Shown here: positions 32,373-40,792 of the stretch, one piece after another
Position numbering within the stretch: position 1 is the stretch's first letter
How the letters are laid out: each line of letters begins with the position of its first letter
Source of the DNA: Gammaproteobacteria bacterium
Lineage (GTDB): Bacteria > Pseudomonadota > Gammaproteobacteria > GCA-001735895
Assembly (NCBI GenBank): GCA_030595795.1
Contig: JAUVCH010000001.1
Span: 38,971-102,970 of the forward strand
Reading direction: 5' to 3'
Length of the DNA stretch: 64,000 nucleotides
Program-made: the position numbers and the translations under genes
Notes under the pieces: model-generated
The model's database searches: none
The model's input: only the letters and a program-made list of their open reading frames with translations
What the model was told of the DNA's origin: nothing

Positions 32373-34871
32373 ATGAATATCTTAATTTTTCTGGGCGCTT
32401 TACTGGCGCTAATTTACGCCATAGCGCGGCATAACCTGGTATTTAAGGCCGTTACTGTGGTCACCGCAGCGTTTCTCGCAGTGTTTACGCTAGCAGGTGG
32501 TTTTAGTTTCTTTTGGGGGCTGCTGGTCTGGGTTCTATTCCTCGTCCCGACTATTTTTCTGGGACTCCCTGAAATACGATTACAATTTCTTTCCAGGCCT
32601 CTATTAAAACGTATCAAGTCTGTGCTGCCGCCAATGTCGGACACTGAGCGCGATGCTATACAGGCGGGTTCGGTCTGGTGGGAAGCAGAATTATTTCGCG
32701 GTGCACCCGACTGGAGCCTGTTGCAAAATTATGAAAAACCTCAGCTGAGCGATGAAGAGCAGACCTTCCTCGATGGGCCGGTCGAAGAATTATGTCGGAC
32801 TATCGACGACTGGGATATTACCCACAACCGCATGGATTTGCCGGAATCGATGTGGACTTATCTGAAGAAAAATGGTTTCTTCTGCATGATTATCCCCAAA
32901 AGGTACGGTGGGATGGAATTTACCGCCCTGGGTCATTCCGCTGTAGTGTGCAAGATTTCTGCGCGAAGCATATCTGTCGGGGTTACGGTCATGGTGCCGA
33001 ACTCATTAGGCCCGGCCGAGTTGTTATTGCATTACGGTACCAAAGCTCAAAAGGATCACTACCTGCCGCGTCTGGCTGATGGCAGAGAAATTCCCTGCTT
33101 CGCCCTTACTGGCCCGACTGCCGGCTCCGATGCCGGCTCGATACCTGATACCGGTATTGTTTGCAAGGGCAAGCACGATGGCAAGGAAGTTATCGGACTT
33201 CGATTAAACTGGGAAAAACGCTATATCACACTGGGGCCAGTGGCGACAGTGCTGGGTCTGGCGTTCAAAGCTTACGACCCGGATGGCCTACTCGGTGACG
33301 AAGTCGAACTTGGAATCACCTGTGCGCTAATACCGACAGACGCCGAGGGCGTCACGATTGGTAATCGACATTTCCCACTCAATTCGGCTTTCATGAATGG
33401 CCCAAACAGTGGCAAGGATGTGTTCATTCCGATGGGATATCTGATTGGCGGCGAGGCTAACATTGGCAAAGGCTGGCGTATGCTGGTCGAGTCTTTATCG
33501 GCAGGCCGGGGAATATCGTTACCCGCAGTAGGAGCTGCATCTGGAAAGTCCTGTTCGAGATTAACCGGTGCTTACGCTCGAATCAGGCATCAATTCAATA
33601 CATCGATTGGTAAATTTGAGGGTGTCGAAGAAGCCCTGGCGCGCATCGGTGGTATGACTTATATGATGGATGCTGGGCGGTTATTGACACTGTCTGCCCT
33701 CGACAGTGGTGAGAAACCATCGGTTGTGACTGCCATATTGAAACACTACAACACCGAACATATGCGTCAGGTAATCAATGATTCGATGGATGTGCATGGT
33801 GGCAAAGGAATATGTATGGGCCCCAGCAATTACCTGGGGCGTGCCTATCAATCGATTCCGGTTGGTATCACGGTCGAGGGTGCTAATATTCTTACCCGTA
33901 GCATGATCATATTTGGACAGGGTGCGATTCGTTGTCATCCGTTTCTGATGAAGGAGATGGAAAGCGCTTCCATGATCGACAAAGCGGTTGCTGAAAAGGC
34001 CTTTGATCGTGCTCTTAGAGGGCACATGGTTTATTTCGCGACTAATCTCTGTCGTGCTTTTATCTTTGGATTGAGCGGCAGTCATTTTGCACGGTCGCCG
34101 GTTTCGGGGCGACTGGCGAATTATTACCAACGACTGGGACAAATGAGTGCAGTGTTTGCAGTGACCTCGGATCTTGCGTTGATGATTCTGGGCGGAGCAT
34201 TTAAGCGCAAGGAAATGCTTTCGGGACGCTTCGCTGATGCCCTCGGTTATATGTTTTACGCCTCGGCCGTGTTGAAAAAATTTGATGATGACGGGCGCCC
34301 AAGAACTGATTTGCCGTTAGTCGAATGGGCCGTCAAATACTGCCTCTATGAGATACAGGAAGCCCTTGATGAGGTATTACGTAATTTTCCAGTTAAGTGG
34401 CTCGGTGTACTGGTGCGCTCGATTGTATTTCCGCTGGGCACGAGTTTACGTCAGCCGAATAACTCGCTCAGTCATCGAGTCGCTGCATTAATGATAAAAC
34501 CGGGAGAGGCACGTGACAGGCTCACCGAAGGGCTATATATTAGCGATGATCCGGACGACGTCACCGGTTGCCTGGAGGATGCGCTCAGCAAACGTGTCAT
34601 TGCTGAACCGATAGAGCGACGATTACGGGCCGAAGGTCAGGTGAAATCAGATTTGCAGAGCGACCAGCAATGGTTAGAATCTCTTTGTGCTGATGGCTTT
34701 GTAACCAAAGAAGAAGCAGAGATATTGAAAGCTGCGCAGATAGCTACCAGAAAGGTTATAATGGTCGATGATTTTTCCCCGGAGCAAATGGGTAAAACAG
34801 CCACCAAAAAAGCAAAAACAAAAAGTAACGTGAAAAGGGTCATTAAAAAAGATAAGTCAGCGGAAGATTAA
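32373..34871 (+). CDS. fadE: Long-form acyl-CoA dehydrogenase
   Basis: An 832-residue FadE. The N-terminus has two membrane-seeking helices (about 3-19 and 24-58), typical of FadE and absent from mitochondrial-type acyl-CoA dehydrogenases. The dehydrogenase core spans about 140-560, with YGGMEFTALGHSAVVCK, CFALTGPTAGSDAGSIPDTG and MDVHGGKGICMGPSNYLGRAY. A C-terminal FadE-specific domain follows, ending in a Lys-rich tail (KKAKTKSNVKRVIKKDKS). It catalyses the first oxidation of beta-oxidation on the inner membrane. fadD follows on the same strand after 63 bases, and a palindrome upstream may be its operator. Confidence 0.94.
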   Translation: MNILIFLGALLALIYAIARHNLVFKAVTVVTAAFLAVFTLAGGFSFFWGLLVWVLFLVPTIFLGLPEIRLQFLSRPLLKRIKSVLPPMSDTERDAIQAGSVWWEAELFRGAPDWSLLQNYEKPQLSDEEQTFLDGPVEELCRTIDDWDITHNRMDLPESMWTYLKKNGFFCMIIPKRYGGMEFTALGHSAVVCKISARSISVGVTVMVPNSLGPAELLLHYGTKAQKDHYLPRLADGREIPCFALTGPTAGSDAGSIPDTGIVCKGKHDGKEVIGLRLNWEKRYITLGPVATVLGLAFKAYDPDGLLGDEVELGITCALIPTDAEGVTIGNRHFPLNSAFMNGPNSGKDVFIPMGYLIGGEANIGKGWRMLVESLSAGRGISLPAVGAASGKSCSRLTGAYARIRHQFNTSIGKFEGVEEALARIGGMTYMMDAGRLLTLSALDSGEKPSVVTAILKHYNTEHMRQVINDSMDVHGGKGICMGPSNYLGRAYQSIPVGITVEGANILTRSMIIFGQGAIRCHPFLMKEMESASMIDKAVAEKAFDRALRGHMVYFATNLCRAFIFGLSGSHFARSPVSGRLANYYQRLGQMSAVFAVTSDLALMILGGAFKRKEMLSGRFADALGYMFYASAVLKKFDDDGRPRTDLPLVEWAVKYCLYEIQEALDEVLRNFPVKWLGVLVRSIVFPLGTSLRQPNNSLSHRVAALMIKPGEARDRLTEGLYISDDPDDVTGCLEDALSKRVIAEPIERRLRAEGQVKSDLQSDQQWLESLCADGFVTKEEAEILKAAQIATRKVIMVDDFSPEQMGKTATKKAKTKSNVKRVIKKDKSAED

Positions 34872-34934
34872 AATGAATAAGCAGCTCGAAAGCCATTAAT
34901 TGGTTAATGCTGCAACCAGAGCGAGGAATAACAA

Positions 34935-36593
34935 ATGGAAAAAATATGGTTGAAAAGCTACCCACCAGGTATGCCGGAATCAATCGATATCGATGCCTAT
35001 CAGTCGGTAGCCGATGTATTTGAACAGGCAGTAAAAGAGTATGGTGATCGGCCCGCGTTTAGCAATATGGGCACAACCTTAACTTATAACGAACTCGATA
35101 AATTAACTGCTCATTTTGCCGCCTATCTGCAAAATCTTCCAAATATGCGCAAGGGTGATCGTGTTGCGATAATGATGCCTAATGTATTGCAAAACCCCAT
35201 TGCCATATTCGCCGCATTGCGCTGCGGATTTACTGTTGTTAATACCAATCCGCTTTACACGCCACGCGAACTGAAGCATCAACTAAGCGACTCTGGTACA
35301 AAAGCCATTGTTGTCATGGAGAACTTCTGCCATACCCTGAAAGAAGTTATTGATGAAACGCCGATACAACACGTAGTTACTACCCAGTTAGGGGATTTGC
35401 TGAAATTTCCGAAATCCCTGATTGTGAATCTGGTTGTCAAATACGTCAAAAAGATGGTGCCGGCATTCACGCTGAATCGCGGTGTAAAATTTAAGACGGC
35501 TTTAAGTAAAGGTGCCGGTCAGGAATTTACCCGTGTGCAAAGTACCCATGAAGATATTGCGTTTCTGCAATATACCGGAGGTACGACCGGGGTAGCCAAA
35601 GGTGCGATGCTGACGCATCGAAATATGGTTGCGAATATGCAACAATCTTCGGCCTGGATTAAGGATGTTGTCGAAGATGGGCAGGAAGTGATAATCACCG
35701 CGCTACCGCTCTATCATATATTTTCTCTAACTGCTAATTGTCTCACTTTTATGAAGGTCGGGGCACTTAATTATCTGATTACCAATCCGCGTGATATGCC
35801 CGGATTTGTGAAGGAACTAAGCGGGGTACCCTTCTCTGTTATTACGGGCGTTAATACATTATTTAACGGACTATTGAATACGCCGGGGTTTGATGAAATT
35901 GACTTTTCACCATTAAAACTCACACTAGGTGGGGGTATGGCGGTGCAACAGCCTGTAGCGGAACGTTGGGAACAGGTAACTGGCGCACCCATACTGGAGG
36001 CTTATGGCCTGACGGAAACCTCCCCTGCAGTTTGTATTAACCCACTGAATTTGTCTGGATTTAACGGTAGCATCGGCTTACCAATACCGTCGACCGAGGT
36101 TTCTATACAGGATGATAAAGGAGTAATCATGCCGCAGGGAGAAGCCGGTGAGCTTTGTGTTCGTGGCCCCCAGGTCATGAAAGGCTACTGGCAGCGCGAT
36201 GATGAAACTGCAAAAGTAATCTCAGCTGAAGGCTGGCTTAAAACTGGCGATGTGGCGAAGATGGATGCCAAAGGATATTTTCGTATCGTCGATCGTCTCA
36301 AGGATATGATTATAGTTTCTGGATTTAATGTTTACCCGAACGAAATCGAGGCCGTGATTGCCGGGCATGCTGGTGTTCTTGAGGTAGGAGTCATTGGTGA
36401 ACCCGACGAAAAGAGTGGAGAGTCAGTCAAAGCCGTTATCGTCAAGAAAGATCAGTCAATTACAAAAGAAGATATTATTAATCATTGTCGTGAAAATTTA
36501 ACTAGTTACAAAATTCCAAAAATAGTAGAGTTCAGGAAAGAATTGCCTAAGACTAACGTGGGTAAAATCCTAAGACGTGAACTGAGAGGCTAG
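34935..36593 (+). CDS. fadD: Long-chain fatty acid-CoA ligase
   Basis: A 552-residue adenylate-forming enzyme. The AMP-binding P-loop is YTGGTTGVAKGAMLTHRN, with EAYGLTETSPAVCIN (A5), GWLKTGDVAKMD (A7), DRLKDMIIVSGFNVYPNEIE (A8) and the C-terminal catalytic Lys in TNVGKILRREL. It begins MEKIWLKSYPPGMPESI, like other FadD proteins. It activates long-chain fatty acids to acyl-CoA at the inner membrane, the step before FadE. Likely co-transcribed with fadE. An inverted repeat (34894-34909) lies in the gap. Confidence 0.94.
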   Translation: MEKIWLKSYPPGMPESIDIDAYQSVADVFEQAVKEYGDRPAFSNMGTTLTYNELDKLTAHFAAYLQNLPNMRKGDRVAIMMPNVLQNPIAIFAALRCGFTVVNTNPLYTPRELKHQLSDSGTKAIVVMENFCHTLKEVIDETPIQHVVTTQLGDLLKFPKSLIVNLVVKYVKKMVPAFTLNRGVKFKTALSKGAGQEFTRVQSTHEDIAFLQYTGGTTGVAKGAMLTHRNMVANMQQSSAWIKDVVEDGQEVIITALPLYHIFSLTANCLTFMKVGALNYLITNPRDMPGFVKELSGVPFSVITGVNTLFNGLLNTPGFDEIDFSPLKLTLGGGMAVQQPVAERWEQVTGAPILEAYGLTETSPAVCINPLNLSGFNGSIGLPIPSTEVSIQDDKGVIMPQGEAGELCVRGPQVMKGYWQRDDETAKVISAEGWLKTGDVAKMDAKGYFRIVDRLKDMIIVSGFNVYPNEIEAVIAGHAGVLEVGVIGEPDEKSGESVKAVIVKKDQSITKEDIINHCRENLTSYKIPKIVEFRKELPKTNVGKILRRELRG

Positions 36594-36630
36594 CCTATGT
36601 GGCTATAAATCTCGCGAGTAAACTCCGGAA

Positions 36631-36649
36631 AGTGTTCCCCGCGAACACT
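36631..36649. terminator. Inverted repeat between fadD and the DUF1244 gene, possible terminator
   Basis: AGTGTTC (36631-36637) and GAACACT (36643-36649) with a 5-base loop, between two converging stops. There is no immediate T-run, so intrinsic termination is uncertain. Confidence 0.4.
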
Positions 36650-36664
36650 ACCGTCTCATTGGGT

Positions 36665-36982
36665 TTATTTGTGACCGCTTATGACAGCATGCATGGGTTT
36701 GGTCGATTCGAATAGTGCTTTCTGCTCGTCACTCGCAGGTGTTTGGTGGTTACTCTTCCATTCATCTATACTTATGCCATACACCTCTTCTTGCGCACCG
36801 GAATAATCGATTTCAAGCCCCTGTTTTTTGGCTTCTGCGGCGTACCATTTGGCCAGGCAGTTGCGACAGAAGCCGGCCAGGTTCATTAAGTCGATATTCT
36901 GTACATCAGTACGGTGTTGAAGATGCTCGATGAGACCGCGAAACGCAGCGGCTTCAATTTGTGTTTTTTGATCTTTTGTCAT
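36665..36982 (-). CDS. DUF1244 family protein
   Basis: A 105-residue protein of the DUF1244 (SMc04008-like) family: AAAFRGLIEHLQHRTDVQNID, NLAGFCRNCLAKWYAAEA and the motif YGISIDEWK. Two conserved Cys (CRNC) suggest metal or redox binding. Cytoplasmic, function unknown. It converges with fadD and diverges from tmcA. Confidence 0.82.
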   Translation of the reverse strand: MTKDQKTQIEAAAFRGLIEHLQHRTDVQNIDLMNLAGFCRNCLAKWYAAEAKKQGLEIDYSGAQEEVYGISIDEWKSNHQTPASDEQKALFESTKPMHAVISGHK

Positions 36983-37048
36983 AATGAATTAGATACCTAT
37001 AATGGATCGAAAATTTAAACAGAGAAAGCTTCTCCAGTCCAATTAATA

Positions 37049-39142
37049 ATGTCAAATTTAGCAACACCTTATGCGCCTTGCGTTGACAACATAACAGCCT
37101 GGTTTGAAACGCTCCTTCAGCAGCTAGACAATGCCCATCAGCGTGTTCTGGTTTCCTGTCAAGGTACAGAGGATTGGTGTGACACGATGGTGGATGCAGT
37201 TATTCCACAGTGCAGGAGTCGATTAGTATTATCAAACCGGAATCTGTCGGCGGAATCGGTGCCATTTGGAAAATCTGAAGTATTACTGGGACAGGAAGCC
37301 CATGTGGTGATAGTTGATTTATTTCGGGGATTGAACCCGGACGTTTTATGCATTGCTGGCGGGCTAGTGAAATCGCCTGGCATACTACTGTTGCTTTCTG
37401 ATAAGCCGACAGCCTGGACCCAGGTAGATGATCAATATGCAATATGGCAGAATCAGTCCAGGCCTGACAAAGCTCTATTTGTTGATTTCTTTTTTGACCA
37501 AATTAGCAAGAAGCCAGATGTCGCTATGCGCTTATGCGAAGGAGATATCCTTCCCACCTTAACTCCGTTACCTGTTGGGAAAGAAACGGCAATTACAAAG
37601 GGAAAAACTGCTGAACAGGTAAATCTACTACAGGAAGTAGCGGGCTGGTTGCAGCGTCCCAAACAAAGAATCGCATTGATCACTGCAAACAGGGGACGCG
37701 GTAAGAGTACTGGTCTTGGAATTATTGCCGACGAGCTGGTGAACCGGCAAAAGCTATCGGTTTGCGTCACTGCCTATTCACGACAATCAGCGGCGATGCT
37801 GCTCGAACAATTCGATGCGGCCAGCTTCGTTAGCCCCGATCAGTTGATCGAGAGCCCGGTCGATGCAGATGTATTAATCATAGACGAAGCCGCGATGCTG
37901 CCTTATCCCATGCTAGCAAAACTCACTCGGCAATTTAAGCGCGTAATAATGGCGACCACGACCGGTGGCTACGAGGGCACGGGCGGTGGTTTTATGCTTC
38001 GATTTGTGGCGAGACTGGCATCCGAACAGATATTGCGACTGGAGCTAACTGATCCTGTGCGCTGGTCGGTGAACGACTGTCTGGAAAACTGGTTAGATGA
38101 GACTTTGTTGTTATGCCCGGGTTTACCTGAGCCGAAGAATGTGGGGGCTACCTTGTTACCTGATAGCTCTCGGTTTCGATACCGTATCCTGGAACGCGAA
38201 GAAAGCCAGCAGAATACCTCCCTGTTACTTAGAATCTATCGATTAATGGTATCGGCGCACTACCGCACCAGGCCATCGGATTTGCGCGCTTTGATGGAAA
38301 ACCCCGATTTGTTGCTGGTGCTTGCCGAACTCGATGGAGAGTTGTTGGGTGTTGCGCTGCTAAACCGCGAGGGTGGATTTGATACGGGGCTTTGTCGTCA
38401 GGTCTTTTTAGGCCAAAGGCGGCCCAAAGGCCATTTGCTAGCTCAGATTTTAACCGCACAGGCAGGCGCGAAAAATTTCGCCAAATTTAGCGGATTACGC
38501 ATACAACGTATCGCCGTGCATGAAGCCTGGCGACGTCAGGGAGTCGGACGACAGTTGATATCGATAGCTGACGACTATGCTCGCGAGCATTCGTATGATT
38601 ACGTGGGCGCCAGTTTTGCGTTCGACGGCCAGTCTTCGGAGTTTTGGCGAAATACTGAATTTAATCTGGTTCACATAGGCTTTGGGCAGGGTAAGTCGAC
38701 TGGCAGTCATTCTGTGGCGGTACTCAGAGCATTGAATCCAGCTGTTGATGAACTTATTCGCAGTCTGATGAATAGGATTCATATCGGTCTTCCGCTTTGG
38801 TTGTGTCAATATTTGCGAGCTATGGATGTAGAGAGTGTCGTCGCCTTAATTCGTTATTGTCAATATTCGACGCAGTTCAGTGACATCGAGCTCGATGAGA
38901 TTGAGGCCTTTACAGAGGGACACAAGGGGTTTGAGCTTAGTTTTGTCAGTTTGCAGCGTTTCGTCATGCAATCGATTGCTGGTCTCCCCGATAATTACCC
39001 CGTGCATCCCTGGTTGATCGAAAAAGTAGTGCAAAATTGTGACTGGAAAATGTTAAGTTTGGACTCAGAAATAGATGGAAGAAAATCAATCCAGAATAAA
39101 TTACGCGAACTAGTAAAACATTTGCAACTAACTAAAGGGTAG
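37049..39142 (+). CDS. tmcA: tRNA(Met) cytidine acetyltransferase
   Basis: A 697-residue TmcA. An N-terminal domain of unknown fold is followed by an RNA-helicase-like ATPase module (Walker A ITANRGRGKSTGLGI about 209-223, Walker B VLIIDEAAMLPYPML about 272-286) and a GNAT acetyltransferase domain with RIQRIAVHEAWRRQGVGRQL (about 484-503) for acetyl-CoA binding. It makes N4-acetylcytidine at the wobble position of elongator tRNA-Met using ATP and acetyl-CoA. It starts a same-strand run with the DUF924 and xthA genes. Confidence 0.93.
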   Translation: MSNLATPYAPCVDNITAWFETLLQQLDNAHQRVLVSCQGTEDWCDTMVDAVIPQCRSRLVLSNRNLSAESVPFGKSEVLLGQEAHVVIVDLFRGLNPDVLCIAGGLVKSPGILLLLSDKPTAWTQVDDQYAIWQNQSRPDKALFVDFFFDQISKKPDVAMRLCEGDILPTLTPLPVGKETAITKGKTAEQVNLLQEVAGWLQRPKQRIALITANRGRGKSTGLGIIADELVNRQKLSVCVTAYSRQSAAMLLEQFDAASFVSPDQLIESPVDADVLIIDEAAMLPYPMLAKLTRQFKRVIMATTTGGYEGTGGGFMLRFVARLASEQILRLELTDPVRWSVNDCLENWLDETLLLCPGLPEPKNVGATLLPDSSRFRYRILEREESQQNTSLLLRIYRLMVSAHYRTRPSDLRALMENPDLLLVLAELDGELLGVALLNREGGFDTGLCRQVFLGQRRPKGHLLAQILTAQAGAKNFAKFSGLRIQRIAVHEAWRRQGVGRQLISIADDYAREHSYDYVGASFAFDGQSSEFWRNTEFNLVHIGFGQGKSTGSHSVAVLRALNPAVDELIRSLMNRIHIGLPLWLCQYLRAMDVESVVALIRYCQYSTQFSDIELDEIEAFTEGHKGFELSFVSLQRFVMQSIAGLPDNYPVHPWLIEKVVQNCDWKMLSLDSEIDGRKSIQNKLRELVKHLQLTKG

Positions 39143-39147
39143 GCGAT

Positions 39148-39687
39148 ATGTACCAGGATTTAATCGATTTCTGGTTTAGCGAAAAGGTGAGTCGGTACTG
39201 GTTTAATTCTACCGAAGAGTTTGACCGCCAGTTGTTTGAAGACTATGCCGAACTGTGGCAGCAGGCTGCCGATGAGGCGCTGACCGAATGGCAGGAGAGT
39301 GCGTCTGGTAGCCTGGCACTGGTTATTTTGCTGGATCAATTCCCACTGAATATGTTTCGAGGCGAGGCTAAGTGCTTTTCGACCGAAACGCAATCGCGCG
39401 AAGTGGCTCAGGCAGCGATTGATCGAGGCTTTGATATTGATATGCCGACGAAACAAAAGGCCTTCCTGTATATGCCTTTCATGCATAGTGAAAGTCTGGA
39501 CGACCAGGCGAAGGCCTTATTATTATTTGATCAACCGGGTCTGGAAGATAATTTCCGGTTTTCCAAACACCACTACAGTATTGTCGAGCGATTTGGACGT
39601 TTCCCACACCGAAACACCATTCTTGGTCGGGATAGCACCAATGCCGAGATTGAATATCTGAATTCCAAAGAGGGCTTCCAGGGTTAA
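39148..39687 (+). CDS. DUF924 family protein
   Basis: A 179-residue all-alpha protein of the DUF924 family: YQDLIDFWFSEKVSRYWF at the N-terminus, LALVILLDQFPLNMFRG, KQKAFLYMPFMHSESLDDQ and RFGRFPHRNTILGR. The fold is TPR-like; function is unknown. It starts five bases after tmcA and ends five bases before xthA, so it is co-transcribed with both. Confidence 0.87.
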   Translation: MYQDLIDFWFSEKVSRYWFNSTEEFDRQLFEDYAELWQQAADEALTEWQESASGSLALVILLDQFPLNMFRGEAKCFSTETQSREVAQAAIDRGFDIDMPTKQKAFLYMPFMHSESLDDQAKALLLFDQPGLEDNFRFSKHHYSIVERFGRFPHRNTILGRDSTNAEIEYLNSKEGFQG

Positions 39688-39692
39688 ATGTC

Positions 39693-40508
39693 ATGAAAAT
39701 AGTCTCGTTTAATGTCAACAGTATTCGACAACGCCTGCACCAGCTCGCCGAAGTCATCGATCGGCACCAGCCCGAATTTATCGGTTTGCAGGAAACCAAG
39801 GTTCAGGATCACGAATTCCCTATGGCTGAAATTGAAGCACTCGGTTATCAGGTTATTTATATGGGTCAGAAAACGCATTATGGCGTCGCCCTGATGTCTA
39901 AAACACCCTGCCTCAATCCCAGTTATGGCTTTCCGGGCGATGATGAAGCGGCACAAAAGCGTTTTATAGGCGGTGAATTTTTGATTGAAGGGCGCAAAAT
40001 CCAGGTTTTTAATGGTTACTTCCCCCAGGGAGAAAGTCGTGATCATCCGGTGAAGTTCCCCGCAAAACGAAAGTTTTATAGCGATCTCGAATCGTTTCTA
40101 GATCAATTTGACTTGCAGTCGACTAATCTAATCGTTATGGGAGATTACAATATCGCGCCACAGAATGAGGATATCGGTATTGGCGAGGATAATGCCAAAC
40201 GCTGGTTGAAAACGGGCAAGAGTAGTTTCCTTCCAGAAGAGAGAGAATGGTTTGAAAGCTTGCTGGCGAGAGGTTTATACGATGGTTTTCGACTCTGCCA
40301 CGCAGATGAAGATCGTGTGTTTAGCTGGTTCGATTATCGTAGTAAAGGTTTTGACCGTGAACCGCGTCGAGGCTTGCGTATCGACCATTTGTTAGTTTCT
40401 CAACCTTTGAAAGCTAGCGTGGTAGGTGCGGGAGTAGACTATGATGTCCGAGCGATGACAAAACCTTCGGATCACGCACCTGCGTGGATAGAATTGCCAT
40501 GGGAGTAA
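39693..40508 (+). CDS. xthA: Exodeoxyribonuclease III
   Basis: A 271-residue member of the endonuclease/exonuclease/phosphatase fold. Motifs: MKIVSFNVNSIRQRL with the metal-binding Asn, QETKVQDHEFP with the metal Glu, GDYNIAPQNEDI with the catalytic Asp/Asn, and RRGLRIDHLLVS plus SDHAPAWIEL with the terminal Asp-His. It cleaves abasic sites and removes 3'-blocking groups in base-excision repair. Length is normal. Last gene of the tmcA-DUF924-xthA run. Confidence 0.93.
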   Translation: MKIVSFNVNSIRQRLHQLAEVIDRHQPEFIGLQETKVQDHEFPMAEIEALGYQVIYMGQKTHYGVALMSKTPCLNPSYGFPGDDEAAQKRFIGGEFLIEGRKIQVFNGYFPQGESRDHPVKFPAKRKFYSDLESFLDQFDLQSTNLIVMGDYNIAPQNEDIGIGEDNAKRWLKTGKSSFLPEEREWFESLLARGLYDGFRLCHADEDRVFSWFDYRSKGFDREPRRGLRIDHLLVSQPLKASVVGAGVDYDVRAMTKPSDHAPAWIELPWE

Positions 40509-40792
40509 TATAGGCGGCCAGGAAAAAATCCAACAGGCTATTGTGGTTTAGGCGGCACCGGAGTATTGTGTTGATAAAATTTTTAGAAAAGCTGCATAAG
40601 TAAATAATAAATAAAGAAATATTAAGATTATTCCCTGGCAATTTATTTCGAATTTCGTGATATGAGGAAAATGCGTAAAATCCGATTTACATCGGTTAGC
40701 CCTAATTATTGGTTGTTCCCAGTTTGGGAATGTGCACTATTATATATTTTGGGGGTGGATAGGGATTATCCGATAGCGGCCAGATAACCCCG
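40509..40792. other. Intergenic region upstream of the GGDEF-EAL gene
   Basis: About 284 bases without a gene, A/T-rich in its first half. It contains the palindrome TTCCCAGTTTGGGAA (40716-40730). TTGTTC (40714-40719) and TATTAT (40738-40743), 18 bases apart, could be a sigma-70 promoter for the downstream gene with the palindrome as an overlapping operator. No ORF or structured RNA was recognised. Confidence 0.4.

Noticed and set aside
34894..34909. CATTAA/TTAATG inverted repeat between fadE and fadD
   Set aside because: Short and A/T-rich with no T-run; not enough to call a terminator or operator.
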